Counted from the stretch's first letter, positions 51,864 to 61,008 are shown. The stretch: DNA of 64,000 bases from Nocardioides jiangsuensis (GCF_019679455.1 NZ_JAIEZQ010000001.1:1426001-1490000); one strand, 5' to 3'. Notes: a model not told the origin generated them from the sequence alone. A program made the numbers and translations.

Positions 51864-52105
51864 GTGCGACCGCCCGCAGCATCGCGGTCGGTGAGGGCGA
51901 GGTGACGCTCGAGTCCGCGACCGCGGAGGTCACGACGCGCGTGTGTCCGAACGGGCCGGTGCTGGTGCGGGGCGCGGACGCCGTACGCGACGAGGACGGC
52001 ACGCTGCACCCGGCGACCCGGCCGGTGGTCGCGGTGTGCGCCTGCGCGAAGTCGCAGCGGATGCCCTGGTGCGACGGCACCCACAAGGTGGTTCGGCGCG
52101 GCTGA
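51860..52105 (+). CDS. CDGSH iron-sulfur domain protein
   Basis: An 81-residue protein ending in one CDGSH motif, CACAKSQRMPWCDGTH, with the 3-Cys/1-His ligands Cys60, Cys62, Cys71 and His75 of a [2Fe-2S] cluster. The N-terminal half (GPVLVRGADAVRDEDG) is the usual partner strand region. These small proteins transfer electrons or clusters. Its GTG start lies inside the stop of the diiron enzyme gene, so the pair is made together. Confidence 0.9.
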   Translation: MSATARSIAVGEGEVTLESATAEVTTRVCPNGPVLVRGADAVRDEDGTLHPATRPVVAVCACAKSQRMPWCDGTHKVVRRG

Positions 52106-52113
52106 CCCGCCGA

Positions 52114-52171
52114 ACGAGTGACGCCTCGACACCTCACGAGTGACGCCTCAACGCCGAACGAGTGACGCCTC
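52114..52171. repeat. Three direct repeats at exact 22-base period
   Basis: ACGAGTGACGCCTC occurs at 52114-52127, 52136-52149 and 52158-52171, each 22 bases apart (about two helical turns). The third copy runs one base past the menA stop at 52170. It resembles a set of phased protein-binding sites or a dispersed intergenic repeat. Confidence 0.75.
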
Positions 52172-53045
52172 AACGAGGGAGCAGGAGGGCGAGGAACAGG
52201 ACGCCGCCGTAGACCAGCTCGGCGGTACCGGTCCGCTGCAGCACCGGGACGAGCCCACGCCCCGTCGTACCGCTCAGGACGAGCCTCAGCGCGGGCACGG
52301 CCGGCACCAGGAACACCACGGCCAGCAGCGTCAGCCACGTGGTCTCCAGGGCCACGCCGACGAGCGCGACGACGGCGAGCCCGACCAGGAACGCGTAGAG
52401 GTACCGGGTCCGCTCCTCGTCGAGCACCACGGCCAGCGTCCGCTTCCCGACCTCCCGGTCCGTGGGGATGTCGCGCAGGTTGTTCGCGACCAGGATCGCG
52501 CAGGCCAGCGCCCCGATCCCGACCGCGGCGTAGAGCGACGCCAGCGGGAACGACCCGGTCTGGACGTACGTCGTCCCGGTCACCGCGACCAGGCCGAAGA
52601 AGACGAACACCATGACCTCCCCCAGCCCCAGGTACCCGTAGGGCTTCTCGCCGCCGGTGTAGAACCAGGCCGCGACGATGCACACCGCGCCCACCAGCAC
52701 GATCCACCAGGCAGTGGTGACCGCCAGCACCAGGCCGACCACGGCCGCTACCCCGAAGGCGAGGAACGCCGCCCTCCTCACGTGCGCGGCCGTCGCCACG
52801 CCGGAGCCGACCAGCCGCAGCGGCCCGACCCGGTCCGCGTCGGTGCCGCGGATCCCGTCGGAGTAGTCGTTGGCGTAGTTGACCCCCACCTGGAGCGCCA
52901 GGGCGACCACGAGCGCGAGGGACGCCTTCCACCACACCGCCGAGTCGAGGAACGCCGCCACGCCGGTCCCGGCGAGGACGGGGGCCACGGCCGCGGGGAG
53001 GGTGCGCGGGCGCGCGCCTTCGAGCCACTGTGCAGGGGTTGCCAT
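52170..53045 (-). CDS. menA: 1,4-dihydroxy-2-naphthoate polyprenyltransferase
   Basis: A 291-residue UbiA-superfamily membrane enzyme that attaches the polyprenyl chain to dihydroxynaphthoate, giving demethylmenaquinone. The two Asp-rich motifs are [14 protein letters not shown] and [16 protein letters not shown], with about eight helices in all. The ATG at 53045 starts at the conserved [17 protein letters not shown]; the frame is open further upstream. It is divergent from menE with a 35-base gap. Confidence 0.94.
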   Translation of the reverse strand: MATPAQWLEGARPRTLPAAVAPVLAGTGVAAFLDSAVWWKASLALVVALALQVGVNYANDYSDGIRGTDADRVGPLRLVGSGVATAAHVRRAAFLAFGVAAVVGLVLAVTTAWWIVLVGAVCIVAAWFYTGGEKPYGYLGLGEVMVFVFFGLVAVTGTTYVQTGSFPLASLYAAVGIGALACAILVANNLRDIPTDREVGKRTLAVVLDEERTRYLYAFLVGLAVVALVGVALETTWLTLLAVVFLVPAVPALRLVLSGTTGRGLVPVLQRTGTAELVYGGVLFLALLLPR

Positions 53046-53066
53046 AGCGGTGGATTGTGTCAGGCA

Positions 53067-53072
53067 TAGCGT
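53067..53072 (+). promoter_or_regulatory. -10 box for menE, near-leaderless
   Basis: TAGCGT ends eight bases before the GTG at 53081. Confidence 0.35.
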
Positions 53073-53080
53073 TGTCTCTC

Positions 53081-54151
53081 GTGAGCAGCCTTCGACCCGT
53101 GCGCGGCACCCCCCGTGAGGTGTACGCACTGCTCTCCGAGTGGCAGGCCGCGCCCCAGGAACCCGAGCCCCTGGTCATCGAGACCTCGGGCTCGACCGGC
53201 ACGCCCAAGCACGTCGTCCTCTCCCGCCGCGCGATGCGGGCCTCCGCGACCGCGACCGCCCTGCGGCTCGGCGGGCCCGGCCAGTGGCTGCTGAACCTGC
53301 CCGCGACGTACGTCGCCGGGGTCCAGGTGCTCTTCCGCTCGCTGCTGTCCGGCATCGACCCGGTGGTGCTCGAGGAGCACGCCGACTTCGCGGCCGCCAC
53401 CGACGCGATGACCGGCTGGCGGCGCTACGTCTCGCTGGTCCCGACCCAGCTGACCCGGATGCTCGCCTCGCCGCGCGACGTCGAGGCGCTGCGCACGTTC
53501 GACACCGTCCTGGTCGGCGGCGCCGCGGTGGAGCCCGCCCTGCGACGGGCCGCGGCCGCCGAGGACGTGCACGTCGTCGCGACGTACGGGATGAGCGAGA
53601 CCTGCGGCGGCTGCGTCTATGACGGGGTCCCGCTCGACGGGGTCGCGGTCAAGGTGGGCGGCGACGGGCGCGTCCGGATCGGCGGCCCGGTGCTCTTCGA
53701 CCGGTACAACGGGCAGCCGGGGCTGACCGCGGAGGTGATGGAGGACGGCTGCTTCCTCACCTCCGACCTCGGCCGCCTCGACGATGACGGCCGGCTGCAG
53801 GTCCTGGGTCGCGCCGACGACGTGGTGGTCTCCGGCGGCGTCAAGGTCCCCGGGCCGGCGGTCGCGCGCCGCCTCCGGGAGCACCCGCGGATCCAGGCCG
53901 CCGAGGTGGTCGGCGTGCCCGACGCCGAGTGGGGCCGGCGGGTGGTCGCGGTCGTGGTCTCCCCGTCCGGCACCCCCGCCCGCAACGTCCCGCCACTGGA
54001 CGACCTGCGCAACTGGGTCTCCCAGGTCTACCCGCGTGAGTGGGCGCCCCGCCAGCTGGTCCGGGTCGCGGAGATCCCGCTGCTGCCCAACGGCAAGGTC
54101 GACCGGCTGGCGCTCGAGCGGGTCGCCGCCGAGGGGACCGGCCGCCCGTGA
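53081..54151 (+). CDS. menE: o-Succinylbenzoate-CoA ligase
   Basis: A 356-residue short MenE of the actinobacterial type (ANL superfamily). P-loop [51 protein letters not shown] and the catalytic Lys in [12 protein letters not shown] are all present. It makes o-succinylbenzoyl-CoA. An in-frame GTG at 53057 is possible, but it would leave only 11 bases to menA. It is four-base coupled to menC. Confidence 0.92.
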   Translation: MSSLRPVRGTPREVYALLSEWQAAPQEPEPLVIETSGSTGTPKHVVLSRRAMRASATATALRLGGPGQWLLNLPATYVAGVQVLFRSLLSGIDPVVLEEHADFAAATDAMTGWRRYVSLVPTQLTRMLASPRDVEALRTFDTVLVGGAAVEPALRRAAAAEDVHVVATYGMSETCGGCVYDGVPLDGVAVKVGGDGRVRIGGPVLFDRYNGQPGLTAEVMEDGCFLTSDLGRLDDDGRLQVLGRADDVVVSGGVKVPGPAVARRLREHPRIQAAEVVGVPDAEWGRRVVAVVVSPSGTPARNVPPLDDLRNWVSQVYPREWAPRQLVRVAEIPLLPNGKVDRLALERVAAEGTGRP

Positions 54152-55125
54152 CCGCACCCGCGGCCCGGGAGACGCACGTCTTCTCGATCCCGATGACCAC
54201 CCGCTTCCGCGGGATCACCACCCGCGAGGGCATGCTCCTGCGCGGTCCAGCCGGCTGGGGAGAGCTCAGCCCGTTCCTGGAGTACGACGCCCGGGTCGCC
54301 GCGCCCTGGCTGCGCTGTGCGCTCGAGGCCGCGGACCAGGGCTGGCCGGAGCCGCTGCGCGGCACGGTGCCCGTCAACGTCACGGTCCCCGCCGTCGGCC
54401 CCGAGCAGGCCGCCGCGATCGTCCGCGCGGGCAACGGCTGCACCACGGCGAAGGTCAAGGTCGCCGAGCCGGGGCAGACCCGCGCCGAGGAGGAGGCCAG
54501 GCTCGAGGCGGTCCGCGACGCCCTCGGGCCCGCCGGCCGGATCCGGGTCGACGCCAACGGCGGCTGGTCGGTCGACGAGGCGGTCGAGGCGGTCCGCGCA
54601 CTCGACCGCGCCGCCGGCGGCCTGGAGTACGTCGAGCAGCCCTGCGCCTCCGTGGAGGACCTGGCCCGGGTCCGCCGCCGGGTGGACGTGCCGGTCGCGG
54701 CCGACGAGTCGATCCGCCGCGCCGAGGACCCCTACCGGGTGCGCGACCTGGAGGCCGCCGACGTCGCGGTGCTCAAGGTGCAGCCGCTCGGCGGGGTCCG
54801 CGCGTGCCTGCGGATCGCCGAGGACATCGGCCTGCCGGTCGTGGTCTCCTCCGCGCTGGAGAGCTCGGTCGGGATCGCCGCCGGGGTCGCGCTCGCGGCG
54901 GCGCTGCCCGAGCTGCCCTACGCCTGCGGCCTCGCCACGGTCCAGCTGCTCACCGGCGACGTGGTCGCCCACCCCCTCCTCCCGCGCGACGGGGCGCTGC
55001 CCGTCGTACGCCCCGAGGTCGACCTCGCCGCCCTCGACCGGGTGCGCGCGAGCCGGGACCGTGCCGACGACTGGCGCGCGCGGCTGGCCGACATCGAGGC
55101 GCTCGGGCAGGATCAGTCCTCGTGA
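54148..55125 (+). CDS. menC: o-Succinylbenzoate synthase
   Basis: A 325-residue enolase-superfamily dehydratase in menaquinone synthesis. The KxK acid/base pair is Lys102-Lys104 (AKVKVAEP), metal ligands are Asp135 (VDANGGW), Glu163 (VEQP) and Asp186 (ADES), and the opposing Lys lies in VLKVQPLGG. It starts with GTG inside the menE stop and overlaps menD by four bases. Confidence 0.94.
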   Translation: MTAPAARETHVFSIPMTTRFRGITTREGMLLRGPAGWGELSPFLEYDARVAAPWLRCALEAADQGWPEPLRGTVPVNVTVPAVGPEQAAAIVRAGNGCTTAKVKVAEPGQTRAEEEARLEAVRDALGPAGRIRVDANGGWSVDEAVEAVRALDRAAGGLEYVEQPCASVEDLARVRRRVDVPVAADESIRRAEDPYRVRDLEAADVAVLKVQPLGGVRACLRIAEDIGLPVVVSSALESSVGIAAGVALAAALPELPYACGLATVQLLTGDVVAHPLLPRDGALPVVRPEVDLAALDRVRASRDRADDWRARLADIEALGQDQSS

Positions 55126-56900
55126 CCACGCACCCGGCCGCTCCCGCCAACCCGTCGACCGCCCTGGCCGCCGTGCTCGTCGACGAGCTCGTGCGCTGCG
55201 GGGTCCGCGACGTCGTGCTCGCGCCCGGCTCCCGGTCCGCCGCGCTGGCGTTCGCGCTGCACGCGGCGGCCGACGCCGGCCGGGTCCGGCTGCACGTGCG
55301 GATCGACGAGCGCTCGGCCGGCTTCCTCGCCCTCGGCATGGCCCGGACCTCGCGCAGGCCGGTGCCGGTGGTGACCACCTCGGGCACCGCCGTGGCGAAC
55401 CTGCACCCCGCCGTCCTCGAGGCCGCGCACGCCGGGCTGCCGCTGGTCGTGCTCAGCGCCGACCGGCCCGCGGGCCTGCGCGGCACCAACGCCAACCAGA
55501 CCACCGACCAGGTGAAGATCTTCGGCGGCGCGGTCCGCGCCTTCGCCGACGTCCCGCCGGCCTTCGCCGGCACGAGGGGCGTGAACGGGGTGAGCGAGGG
55601 ACACCAGGTCGCCTCCTGGCGCTCCCTGGTCGCCCGGCACCTGGTCACCGCGACCGGCCGCGGCGTGCAGCCCGCGGGGCCGGTGCACCTCAACGTGCAG
55701 TTCACCGACCCGCTGACCCCCGACGTGGACGGCGGCTGGACCGACCCCTGCCACGGCCGTCCGCACGGCCAGCCCTGGACCGAGGCCCCGGACCCGGCGC
55801 GTCCGCAGCCCGAGCCCGTCTCCGCGGGACGCCGGACCGTGGTGGTCGCCGGCGACGACGCCGGGCCGCCTGCGCGGGTGCTCGCCGAGCGTGCCGGCTG
55901 GCCGCTGCTCGCGGAGCCCACGAGCGGCTCGCGCACCGGCGGGAACGCGATCCGCACCTACCGCCTGCTGCTCGCCGACGAGGAGCTCGCCGGCCGGATC
56001 GAGCAGGTCGTGGTCTACGGACACCCCACCCTGTCCCGGCCGGTGACCCGGCTGCTGTCGCGCGGCGACGTCGAGGTGGTCGCGGTCCCCGGTCCGGCCG
56101 GCTGGACCGACCCCGGGCACCGGGTGTCCCGCGTCGTCGGCGCCGCCTGGCCCGACGACCAGCCCGAGGAGGACCTGGCCTGGACCGCGGAGCCGCGGGA
56201 GCCCCGCACCGCCCGCCCCGCCTCCGCCTGGCTCGCCGAGTGGCGGCGCCGGGACGCCGAGCTGAGCGACCGCCTCGACGCCCTCCTCGCGGCCGAGCAG
56301 GGGTTGACCCCGCACCACGTCGCGGGCGCGCTGAGCGCCGCCCTCCCGCCCCACGGACTGCTGTTCGTCGGGGCCTCCAACCCGGTGCGCGACCTCGACC
56401 TGATGGTCGCGGAGTACCCCGTCGGCGAGCACCGGATGGTCGTCGCCAACCGGGGCCTGGCCGGCATCGACGGCACGGTGTCCTCGGCGATCGGCGCGGC
56501 CCTCGCCCGGCCGCGCACCAGCCGGGCCTTCGCCCTGCTCGGCGACGTGACCTTCCTGCACGACACCAACGGGCTCGTGGCCGGGCCCGGCGAGGAGCGT
56601 CCCGACCTGATGCTCGTGGTGGTCAACGACGACGGCGGGAGCATCTTCGCCTCGCTGGAGCAGGGCGCGCCGTCGCACGCCGACTCCTTCGAGAAGCTCT
56701 TCGGCACGCCCCACGGCGTGGATCTCGCCGCCCTCTGCGCCGCCACCGGCACGCCGCACCGTCGTGTGGCCACCCGCGCGGAGCTCGCGGCGGCGCTCGA
56801 CTCCCCGGCCGGCGGTGTCGAGGTGGTGGAGGCCGTCGTACGACGCGACAACCGGCGCGACCTCGACGCCGCGATCCGGGAGCTCGTCCACCCCGTCTAG
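55122..56900 (+). CDS. menD: 2-Succinyl-5-enolpyruvyl-6-hydroxy-3-cyclohexene-1-carboxylate synthase
   Basis: A 592-residue thiamine-diphosphate enzyme that joins isochorismate and 2-oxoglutarate. The catalytic Glu is in RIDERSAGFLALGMA, ATSGTAVANLHPAV-like segments form the PYR domain, and the ThDP/metal motif runs from GDVTFLHDTNGL to VNDDGGSIF. It ends the menE-menC-menD unit; a hairpin follows the stop. Confidence 0.95.
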   Translation: MTTHPAAPANPSTALAAVLVDELVRCGVRDVVLAPGSRSAALAFALHAAADAGRVRLHVRIDERSAGFLALGMARTSRRPVPVVTTSGTAVANLHPAVLEAAHAGLPLVVLSADRPAGLRGTNANQTTDQVKIFGGAVRAFADVPPAFAGTRGVNGVSEGHQVASWRSLVARHLVTATGRGVQPAGPVHLNVQFTDPLTPDVDGGWTDPCHGRPHGQPWTEAPDPARPQPEPVSAGRRTVVVAGDDAGPPARVLAERAGWPLLAEPTSGSRTGGNAIRTYRLLLADEELAGRIEQVVVYGHPTLSRPVTRLLSRGDVEVVAVPGPAGWTDPGHRVSRVVGAAWPDDQPEEDLAWTAEPREPRTARPASAWLAEWRRRDAELSDRLDALLAAEQGLTPHHVAGALSAALPPHGLLFVGASNPVRDLDLMVAEYPVGEHRMVVANRGLAGIDGTVSSAIGAALARPRTSRAFALLGDVTFLHDTNGLVAGPGEERPDLMLVVVNDDGGSIFASLEQGAPSHADSFEKLFGTPHGVDLAALCAATGTPHRRVATRAELAAALDSPAGGVEVVEAVVRRDNRRDLDAAIRELVHPV

Positions 56901-56911
56901 CTCACGGTCGT

Positions 56912-56937
56912 CCCCGCGGTGGGGGTTGCCCGCGGGG
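56912..56937 (+). terminator. Hairpin after menD
   Basis: CCCCGCGG (56912-56919) pairs with CCGCGGGG (56930-56937) across ten bases. It sits 11 bases after the menD stop and just before the antiporter gene. Weak T run (GTTGAAT). Confidence 0.45.
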
Positions 56938-56950
56938 GTTGAATGGGCGG

Positions 56951-58834
56951 GTGCATGTCGCGCTCGCCCTCGTCCCCCTGCTGATCGTCGTCGTCGCGGT
57001 CAGCGGCCTCTGCCGCCGCTATGAGCTGCCCGCGCCGCTGGTCCTGATCGCGGTGGGCATCGTCGGGTCGCTGCTGCCGTTCCTGGGCGAGGTACGGCTG
57101 ACCGAGGAGATCGTGCTGGTCGGGCTGCTGCCGCCGCTGCTGTACGCCGCCGCGCTGCAGACGTCGCTCGTGGACTTCAACGCCAACCGCACCCCGATCC
57201 TGTTGCTCTCGGTGGGCCTGGTCGCCTTCACCACGGTCGGGGTCGCGCTGGTGGTCCACCCTCTGCTGCCCGGCCTGTCCTGGCCGGCCGCGTTCGCGAT
57301 CGGGGCGGTGGTCGCGCCGCCCGACGCGGTGGCCGCGACCGCGATCGCGCGCCGGATCGGGCTGCCGCGGCGGATCGTCACGGTCCTCGAGGGCGAGTCG
57401 CTGCTCAACGACGCCACCGCGCTGGTCGCCCTGCGCACCGCGATCGTGGGGTCCACCGGCGTGGTGGTCCTCGGCCTCGACTTCGCCCTCGCCGCGGGCG
57501 GCGGCGTCGCCGTGGGGCTCGCCGCCTACGCGCTCGTCGCCTTCGTCCGCCGACAGGTCACCGACCCGGTGCTCGACACCAGCGTCTCGCTGCTCACGCC
57601 GTTCGCGGCGTACGTGGTCGCGGAGGAGATCCACGCCTCGGGCGTGCTGGCCGTGGTGGTCGCCGGCCTGCTGCTCGGGCACAACGCGCCGGTGCTGCAG
57701 ACCGCCTCGTCGCGGATCTCCGAGCGGCTCAACTGGCGCACGATCTCGTTCCTGCTCGAGAACACCGTGTTCCTGCTGATCGGCCTGCAGGCCCGGTGGA
57801 TCTTCGCCGAGGTGGGCAACAGCACGCTCTCCCTCGGCCGGATCGTGGGCGTGTGCGCGGCCGCGATCGCCGCCACCGTCCTGCTGCGGCCGATCTGGAT
57901 CTTCGCGTTCCGGCTGGTCCTCCTCGCCCCGACCCGGGGCGAGACGAGCCGGCCGGTGCCGTCGTGGAAGACCGCGGCCATCACCTCGTGGGCGGGGATG
58001 CGCGGGGTGGTGACGCTGGCGGCCGCGTTCGTCATCCCCGAGGACGTCGAGCACCGCGAGGTGCTGCTGCTGATCGCGTTCACCGTCACGGCGGCGACCC
58101 TGTTCGGCCAGGGGCTCACCCTGCCCTGGCTGGCCCGCCGGCTCCAGGTGCCCGCGCCCGACCCCCGGCAGGACGCCCTGGCGCGCGCCACCCTGTTCCA
58201 GGACGCCTCGGCGGCCGGCCTCGCCGTGCTCGACGAGCACGCGGGGGAGGAGGACCCCTACGACACGGTCGCGGCGCTGCGCCGCCGTACCGAGCAGCGC
58301 GACTTCGCCGCCTGGGAGCGCCTCGGCCGGACCGCCCCGGACACGGAGGCGCCGAGCGAGGTCTACGCGCGGCTGCGGCTGGAGATGCTCCAGGCCGAAC
58401 GGCGCCGGGTCCTCGAGGTGCGCGACACGGGCCGGGTGCCGCACGAGGTGGTCGAGGACGTGCTGCACGCCCTCGACGTCGAGGAGTCGATGCTCGACCT
58501 GGCCGACCGGCAGGACCGCGTCCGCGAGGACCTCGTCGGCAACGCCGCCACGGGCGTGGTGGCGCCCAGCCCGACCACCGGCTGCGCGCACCTCCACGAG
58601 GCCCCGGTCGACGCCGCCGTGCCCGAGGACGCGGTCTGCACCGACTGCGTCGCGGAGGGCACCACCTGGGTGCACCTGCGGATGTGCCTGGCCTGCGGAC
58701 GGGTCGGTTGCTGCGACTCCTCGCCGCGGCGGCACTCGACGATGCACCACCAGCAGACCGGTCACCCCGTGGTCCGCTCCGCGGAGCCGGGGGAGACCTG
58801 GCGCTGGTGCTTCGTCGACCAGCTCGTCGGCTGA
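56951..58834 (+). CDS. Na+/H+ antiporter (CPA1) with C-terminal UBP-type zinc finger
   Basis: A 627-residue fusion. Residues 1-400 are a 12-13 helix CPA1 exchanger with VVAPPDAVAATAIARRIGLP, the ion-site Asn153-Asp154 in GESLLNDATALVAL, and SWAGMRGVVTLAAAF. A cytoplasmic helical part (about 400-540) follows. The last 80 residues form a ZnF-UBP module: Cys563/Cys566, Cys579/Cys582, Cys587 and His595/His599/His605. In eukaryotes this finger binds free ubiquitin C-termini; its bacterial ligand is unknown. It sits between menD and menF. The GTG start lacks a good Shine-Dalgarno. Confidence 0.85.
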   Translation: MHVALALVPLLIVVVAVSGLCRRYELPAPLVLIAVGIVGSLLPFLGEVRLTEEIVLVGLLPPLLYAAALQTSLVDFNANRTPILLLSVGLVAFTTVGVALVVHPLLPGLSWPAAFAIGAVVAPPDAVAATAIARRIGLPRRIVTVLEGESLLNDATALVALRTAIVGSTGVVVLGLDFALAAGGGVAVGLAAYALVAFVRRQVTDPVLDTSVSLLTPFAAYVVAEEIHASGVLAVVVAGLLLGHNAPVLQTASSRISERLNWRTISFLLENTVFLLIGLQARWIFAEVGNSTLSLGRIVGVCAAAIAATVLLRPIWIFAFRLVLLAPTRGETSRPVPSWKTAAITSWAGMRGVVTLAAAFVIPEDVEHREVLLLIAFTVTAATLFGQGLTLPWLARRLQVPAPDPRQDALARATLFQDASAAGLAVLDEHAGEEDPYDTVAALRRRTEQRDFAAWERLGRTAPDTEAPSEVYARLRLEMLQAERRRVLEVRDTGRVPHEVVEDVLHALDVEESMLDLADRQDRVREDLVGNAATGVVAPSPTTGCAHLHEAPVDAAVPEDAVCTDCVAEGTTWVHLRMCLACGRVGCCDSSPRRHSTMHHQQTGHPVVRSAEPGETWRWCFVDQLVG

Positions 58835-58879
58835 GCCGGCCGAGGCACCTGCGTGGGCGCCGGGACCGGCGTACGTCCT

Positions 58880-60145
58880 CTAGACGCCGGAGATCGCGTC
58901 GCGGACCGGCACGAACTTCGCCTGTGCCTCGGCCAGCTCGGCCTCCGGCTCCGACGACGCGACGATGCCGCAGCCGGCGAAGAGCCGCACGGTGCGCCCC
59001 ATGACCTCCGCGGAGCGCAGCGCGATGCCCCACTCGCCGTCGCCGGAGGCGTCCATCCAGCCCACCGGCCCGGCGTAGCGACCGCGGTCCATCCCCTCGA
59101 TCTCGGAGATCACCGCCTTCGCCACCTCGGTGGGCGTCCCTCCCACCGCGGCGGAGGGGTGCAGGGCCTCCGCGAGCTCCAGGCAGGTGGTGTCGTCGTC
59201 GATCACCCCGGCCACGTCGGTGGCCAGGTGCATCACGTTGGGCAGGTGCAGCACGAACGGCGCCTCGGGCACGTTCATCGACGTGCAGTGCGGGGCGAGC
59301 GCGTCGGCCACGGAGCGGACGGCGTACTCGTGCTCCTCGAGGTCCTTCGAGGACCGGGCCAGCGTGGCGGCCAGGGCCAGGTCGCGCGAGTCGTCGCCGG
59401 TACGGCGGATCGTCCCGGCGAGCACGCGCGAGGTGACCAGCCCGCGCTCGCGGCGGACCAGCATCTCCGGGGTGGCCCCGAACAGCCCGTCCACGTGGAA
59501 GGTCCAGCACATCGGGTAGCTCTCGGAGAGCCGCTGCAGCGGCCAGCGCACGTCGATCTCGTCGTCGGCGGTGGCCAGCAGGTCGCGGGCGAGGACCACC
59601 TTCTCCAGCTCCCCGGCGGTGATCCGGCGGACCGCCTCGGCGACGACGCGCTCCCACTCGGTGCCGCTGATCGCGCCGTCGACGAACGTGACCCCGGCCG
59701 GCGGCGCGGGGGCGTCGGCGGGCCGCACGGCGGCGGGGGAGGCGATCGTGGCGCGGCTGACCGTGGTCACCCAGGTGGTGCCGCCGCGGCGCCCGACGAC
59801 CACCTCGGGCACGACCAGCACGCTCTCGCCCGGCTCGTCGGCGAAGGCGAAGGAGCCGAACGCGACCAGGCCGGTGCCCGGCTGCGCCACCTCGTCGCGG
59901 ACGACGGCGGAGCGCGCGTGCTCCTTCCACCACTCCGAGGCGTCGCGGAAGCGCGTGGGTCCCTTGGTGCGGATCGAGGCCGCCGCACCCCAGCCGACAA
60001 GGCCCTCGCCACGCCGTACCCACGCCAGCGACTCCTCGCGCGGGACCAGCGCCAGCAGCGGGGAGTCGTCGTCCAGGGCGACGGTGCGCACGACGAGGGG
60101 AGTCGCGTCGGCCGAGCCGGACGGTCCCGACAGAACGGAGGTCAC
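58880..60145 (-). CDS. menF: Isochorismate synthase
   Basis: A 421-residue chorismate-utilising enzyme that feeds MenD. The C-terminal catalytic core has ISGTEWERVVAEAVRRITAGELEKVVLARD, VLAGTIRRTGDD, LHPSAAVGGTPTEVA and ERYAGPVGW-like GRYAGPVGWMD. MenF and EntC-type enzymes share this core; the men context decides. The GTG at 60145 is favoured because TACGCT lies eight bases before it; an in-frame ATG at 60181 would add 12 residues and leave only 15 bases to menG. Confidence 0.92.
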   Translation of the reverse strand: MTSVLSGPSGSADATPLVVRTVALDDDSPLLALVPREESLAWVRRGEGLVGWGAAASIRTKGPTRFRDASEWWKEHARSAVVRDEVAQPGTGLVAFGSFAFADEPGESVLVVPEVVVGRRGGTTWVTTVSRATIASPAAVRPADAPAPPAGVTFVDGAISGTEWERVVAEAVRRITAGELEKVVLARDLLATADDEIDVRWPLQRLSESYPMCWTFHVDGLFGATPEMLVRRERGLVTSRVLAGTIRRTGDDSRDLALAATLARSSKDLEEHEYAVRSVADALAPHCTSMNVPEAPFVLHLPNVMHLATDVAGVIDDDTTCLELAEALHPSAAVGGTPTEVAKAVISEIEGMDRGRYAGPVGWMDASGDGEWGIALRSAEVMGRTVRLFAGCGIVASSEPEAELAEAQAKFVPVRDAISGV

Positions 60146-60153
60146 AGTGGCCA

Positions 60154-60159
60154 AGCGTA
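60154..60159 (-). promoter_or_regulatory. -10 box for menF, near-leaderless
   Basis: TACGCT on the minus strand ends eight bases before the GTG at 60145. Confidence 0.35.
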
Positions 60160-60184
60160 CGGCGGCGGGCCGGAGCGCCATGAC

Positions 60185-60190
60185 TAAGGT
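60185..60190 (+). promoter_or_regulatory. -10 box of a probable leaderless menG transcript
   Basis: TAAGGT ends six bases before the GTG at 60197. No Shine-Dalgarno. Confidence 0.5.
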
Positions 60191-60196
60191 GTCTGC

Positions 60197-60886
60197 GTGA
60201 CCCGAGCAGACCTGGACAAGAAGCCCGCCGACGTCGCCGCGATGTTCGACGACGTCGCGCGCCGCTACGACCTCACCAACGACATCTTGTCCCTGGGCCA
60301 GGACCGTCGCTGGCGCCGCGACGTGATCGACGCGGTCGACCCGCAGCCGGGGGAGCGGGTCCTCGACCTCGCCGCCGGGACCGGCACGTCCAGCCAGCCG
60401 TTCGCGGACCGCGGTGCGCGGGTCGTCCCCTGCGACTTCTCCCTCGGCATGCTCCGGGTCGGCAAGCAGGCGCGACCCGCCCTGCCGTTCACCGCCGGCG
60501 ACGGGACCCGGCTCCCGTTCGCCGACGGCACCTTCGACGCGGTCACGATCTCGTTCGGGCTGCGCAACATCGTGGACACCGACGCCGGCCTGCGCGAGCT
60601 GCGCCGGGTGACCCGCCCCGGCGGCCGGCTCGTGGTGTGCGAGTTCAGCCACCCGACCTGGGCGCCGTTCCGGACCGTCTACATCGAGTACCTGATGAAG
60701 GCGCTGCCCTCGATCGCCCGGGCGGTCTCGTCCAGCCCCGACGCGTACGTGTACCTCGCGGAGTCGATCCGCGCCTGGCCCGACCAGGCCGCGCTGGCCG
60801 ACCGGATCACCGCGGCGGGGTGGACCCGGACGAAGTGGCGCAACCTGTCGGGCGGCATCGTCGCGCTGCACCACGCCACCGCGTGA
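60197..60886 (+). CDS. menG: Demethylmenaquinone methyltransferase
   Basis: A 229-residue UbiE/MenG-family SAM methyltransferase, last step of menaquinone ring synthesis. The family signature [18 protein letters not shown] opens it, motif [11 protein letters not shown] is at 55-64, and [17 protein letters not shown] with the [13 protein letters not shown] block follows. It is divergent from menF across 51 bases. Confidence 0.95.
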   Translation: MTRADLDKKPADVAAMFDDVARRYDLTNDILSLGQDRRWRRDVIDAVDPQPGERVLDLAAGTGTSSQPFADRGARVVPCDFSLGMLRVGKQARPALPFTAGDGTRLPFADGTFDAVTISFGLRNIVDTDAGLRELRRVTRPGGRLVVCEFSHPTWAPFRTVYIEYLMKALPSIARAVSSSPDAYVYLAESIRAWPDQAALADRITAAGWTRTKWRNLSGGIVALHHATA

Positions 60887-60987
60887 TTTAGCGCACCGCG
60901 GCGTTGCCGAAATGAGCGAGGCACGTCATGGTTTCGGCCGGTTGCGACACGGGTAGGGGCGCGTTCGCGCGATGTGACGCAGACCTC

Positions 60988-60993
60988 TAGACT
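60988..60993 (+). promoter_or_regulatory. Candidate -10 box for the menJ-nuo operon
   Basis: TAGACT, with a poor -35 (TTCGCG, 18-base spacing). Transcription would start near 61000, placing the Rex site at 61009 just downstream. Confidence 0.4.
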
Positions 60994-61008
60994 GTGCCGC
61001 AGTGGCAG

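Noticed and set aside
58116-60023. A 635-codon minus-strand frame across the antiporter end and menF
   Set aside because: It overlaps two well-supported genes, has Arg-rich low-complexity translation and no recognisable motif. High GC leaves most frames open.
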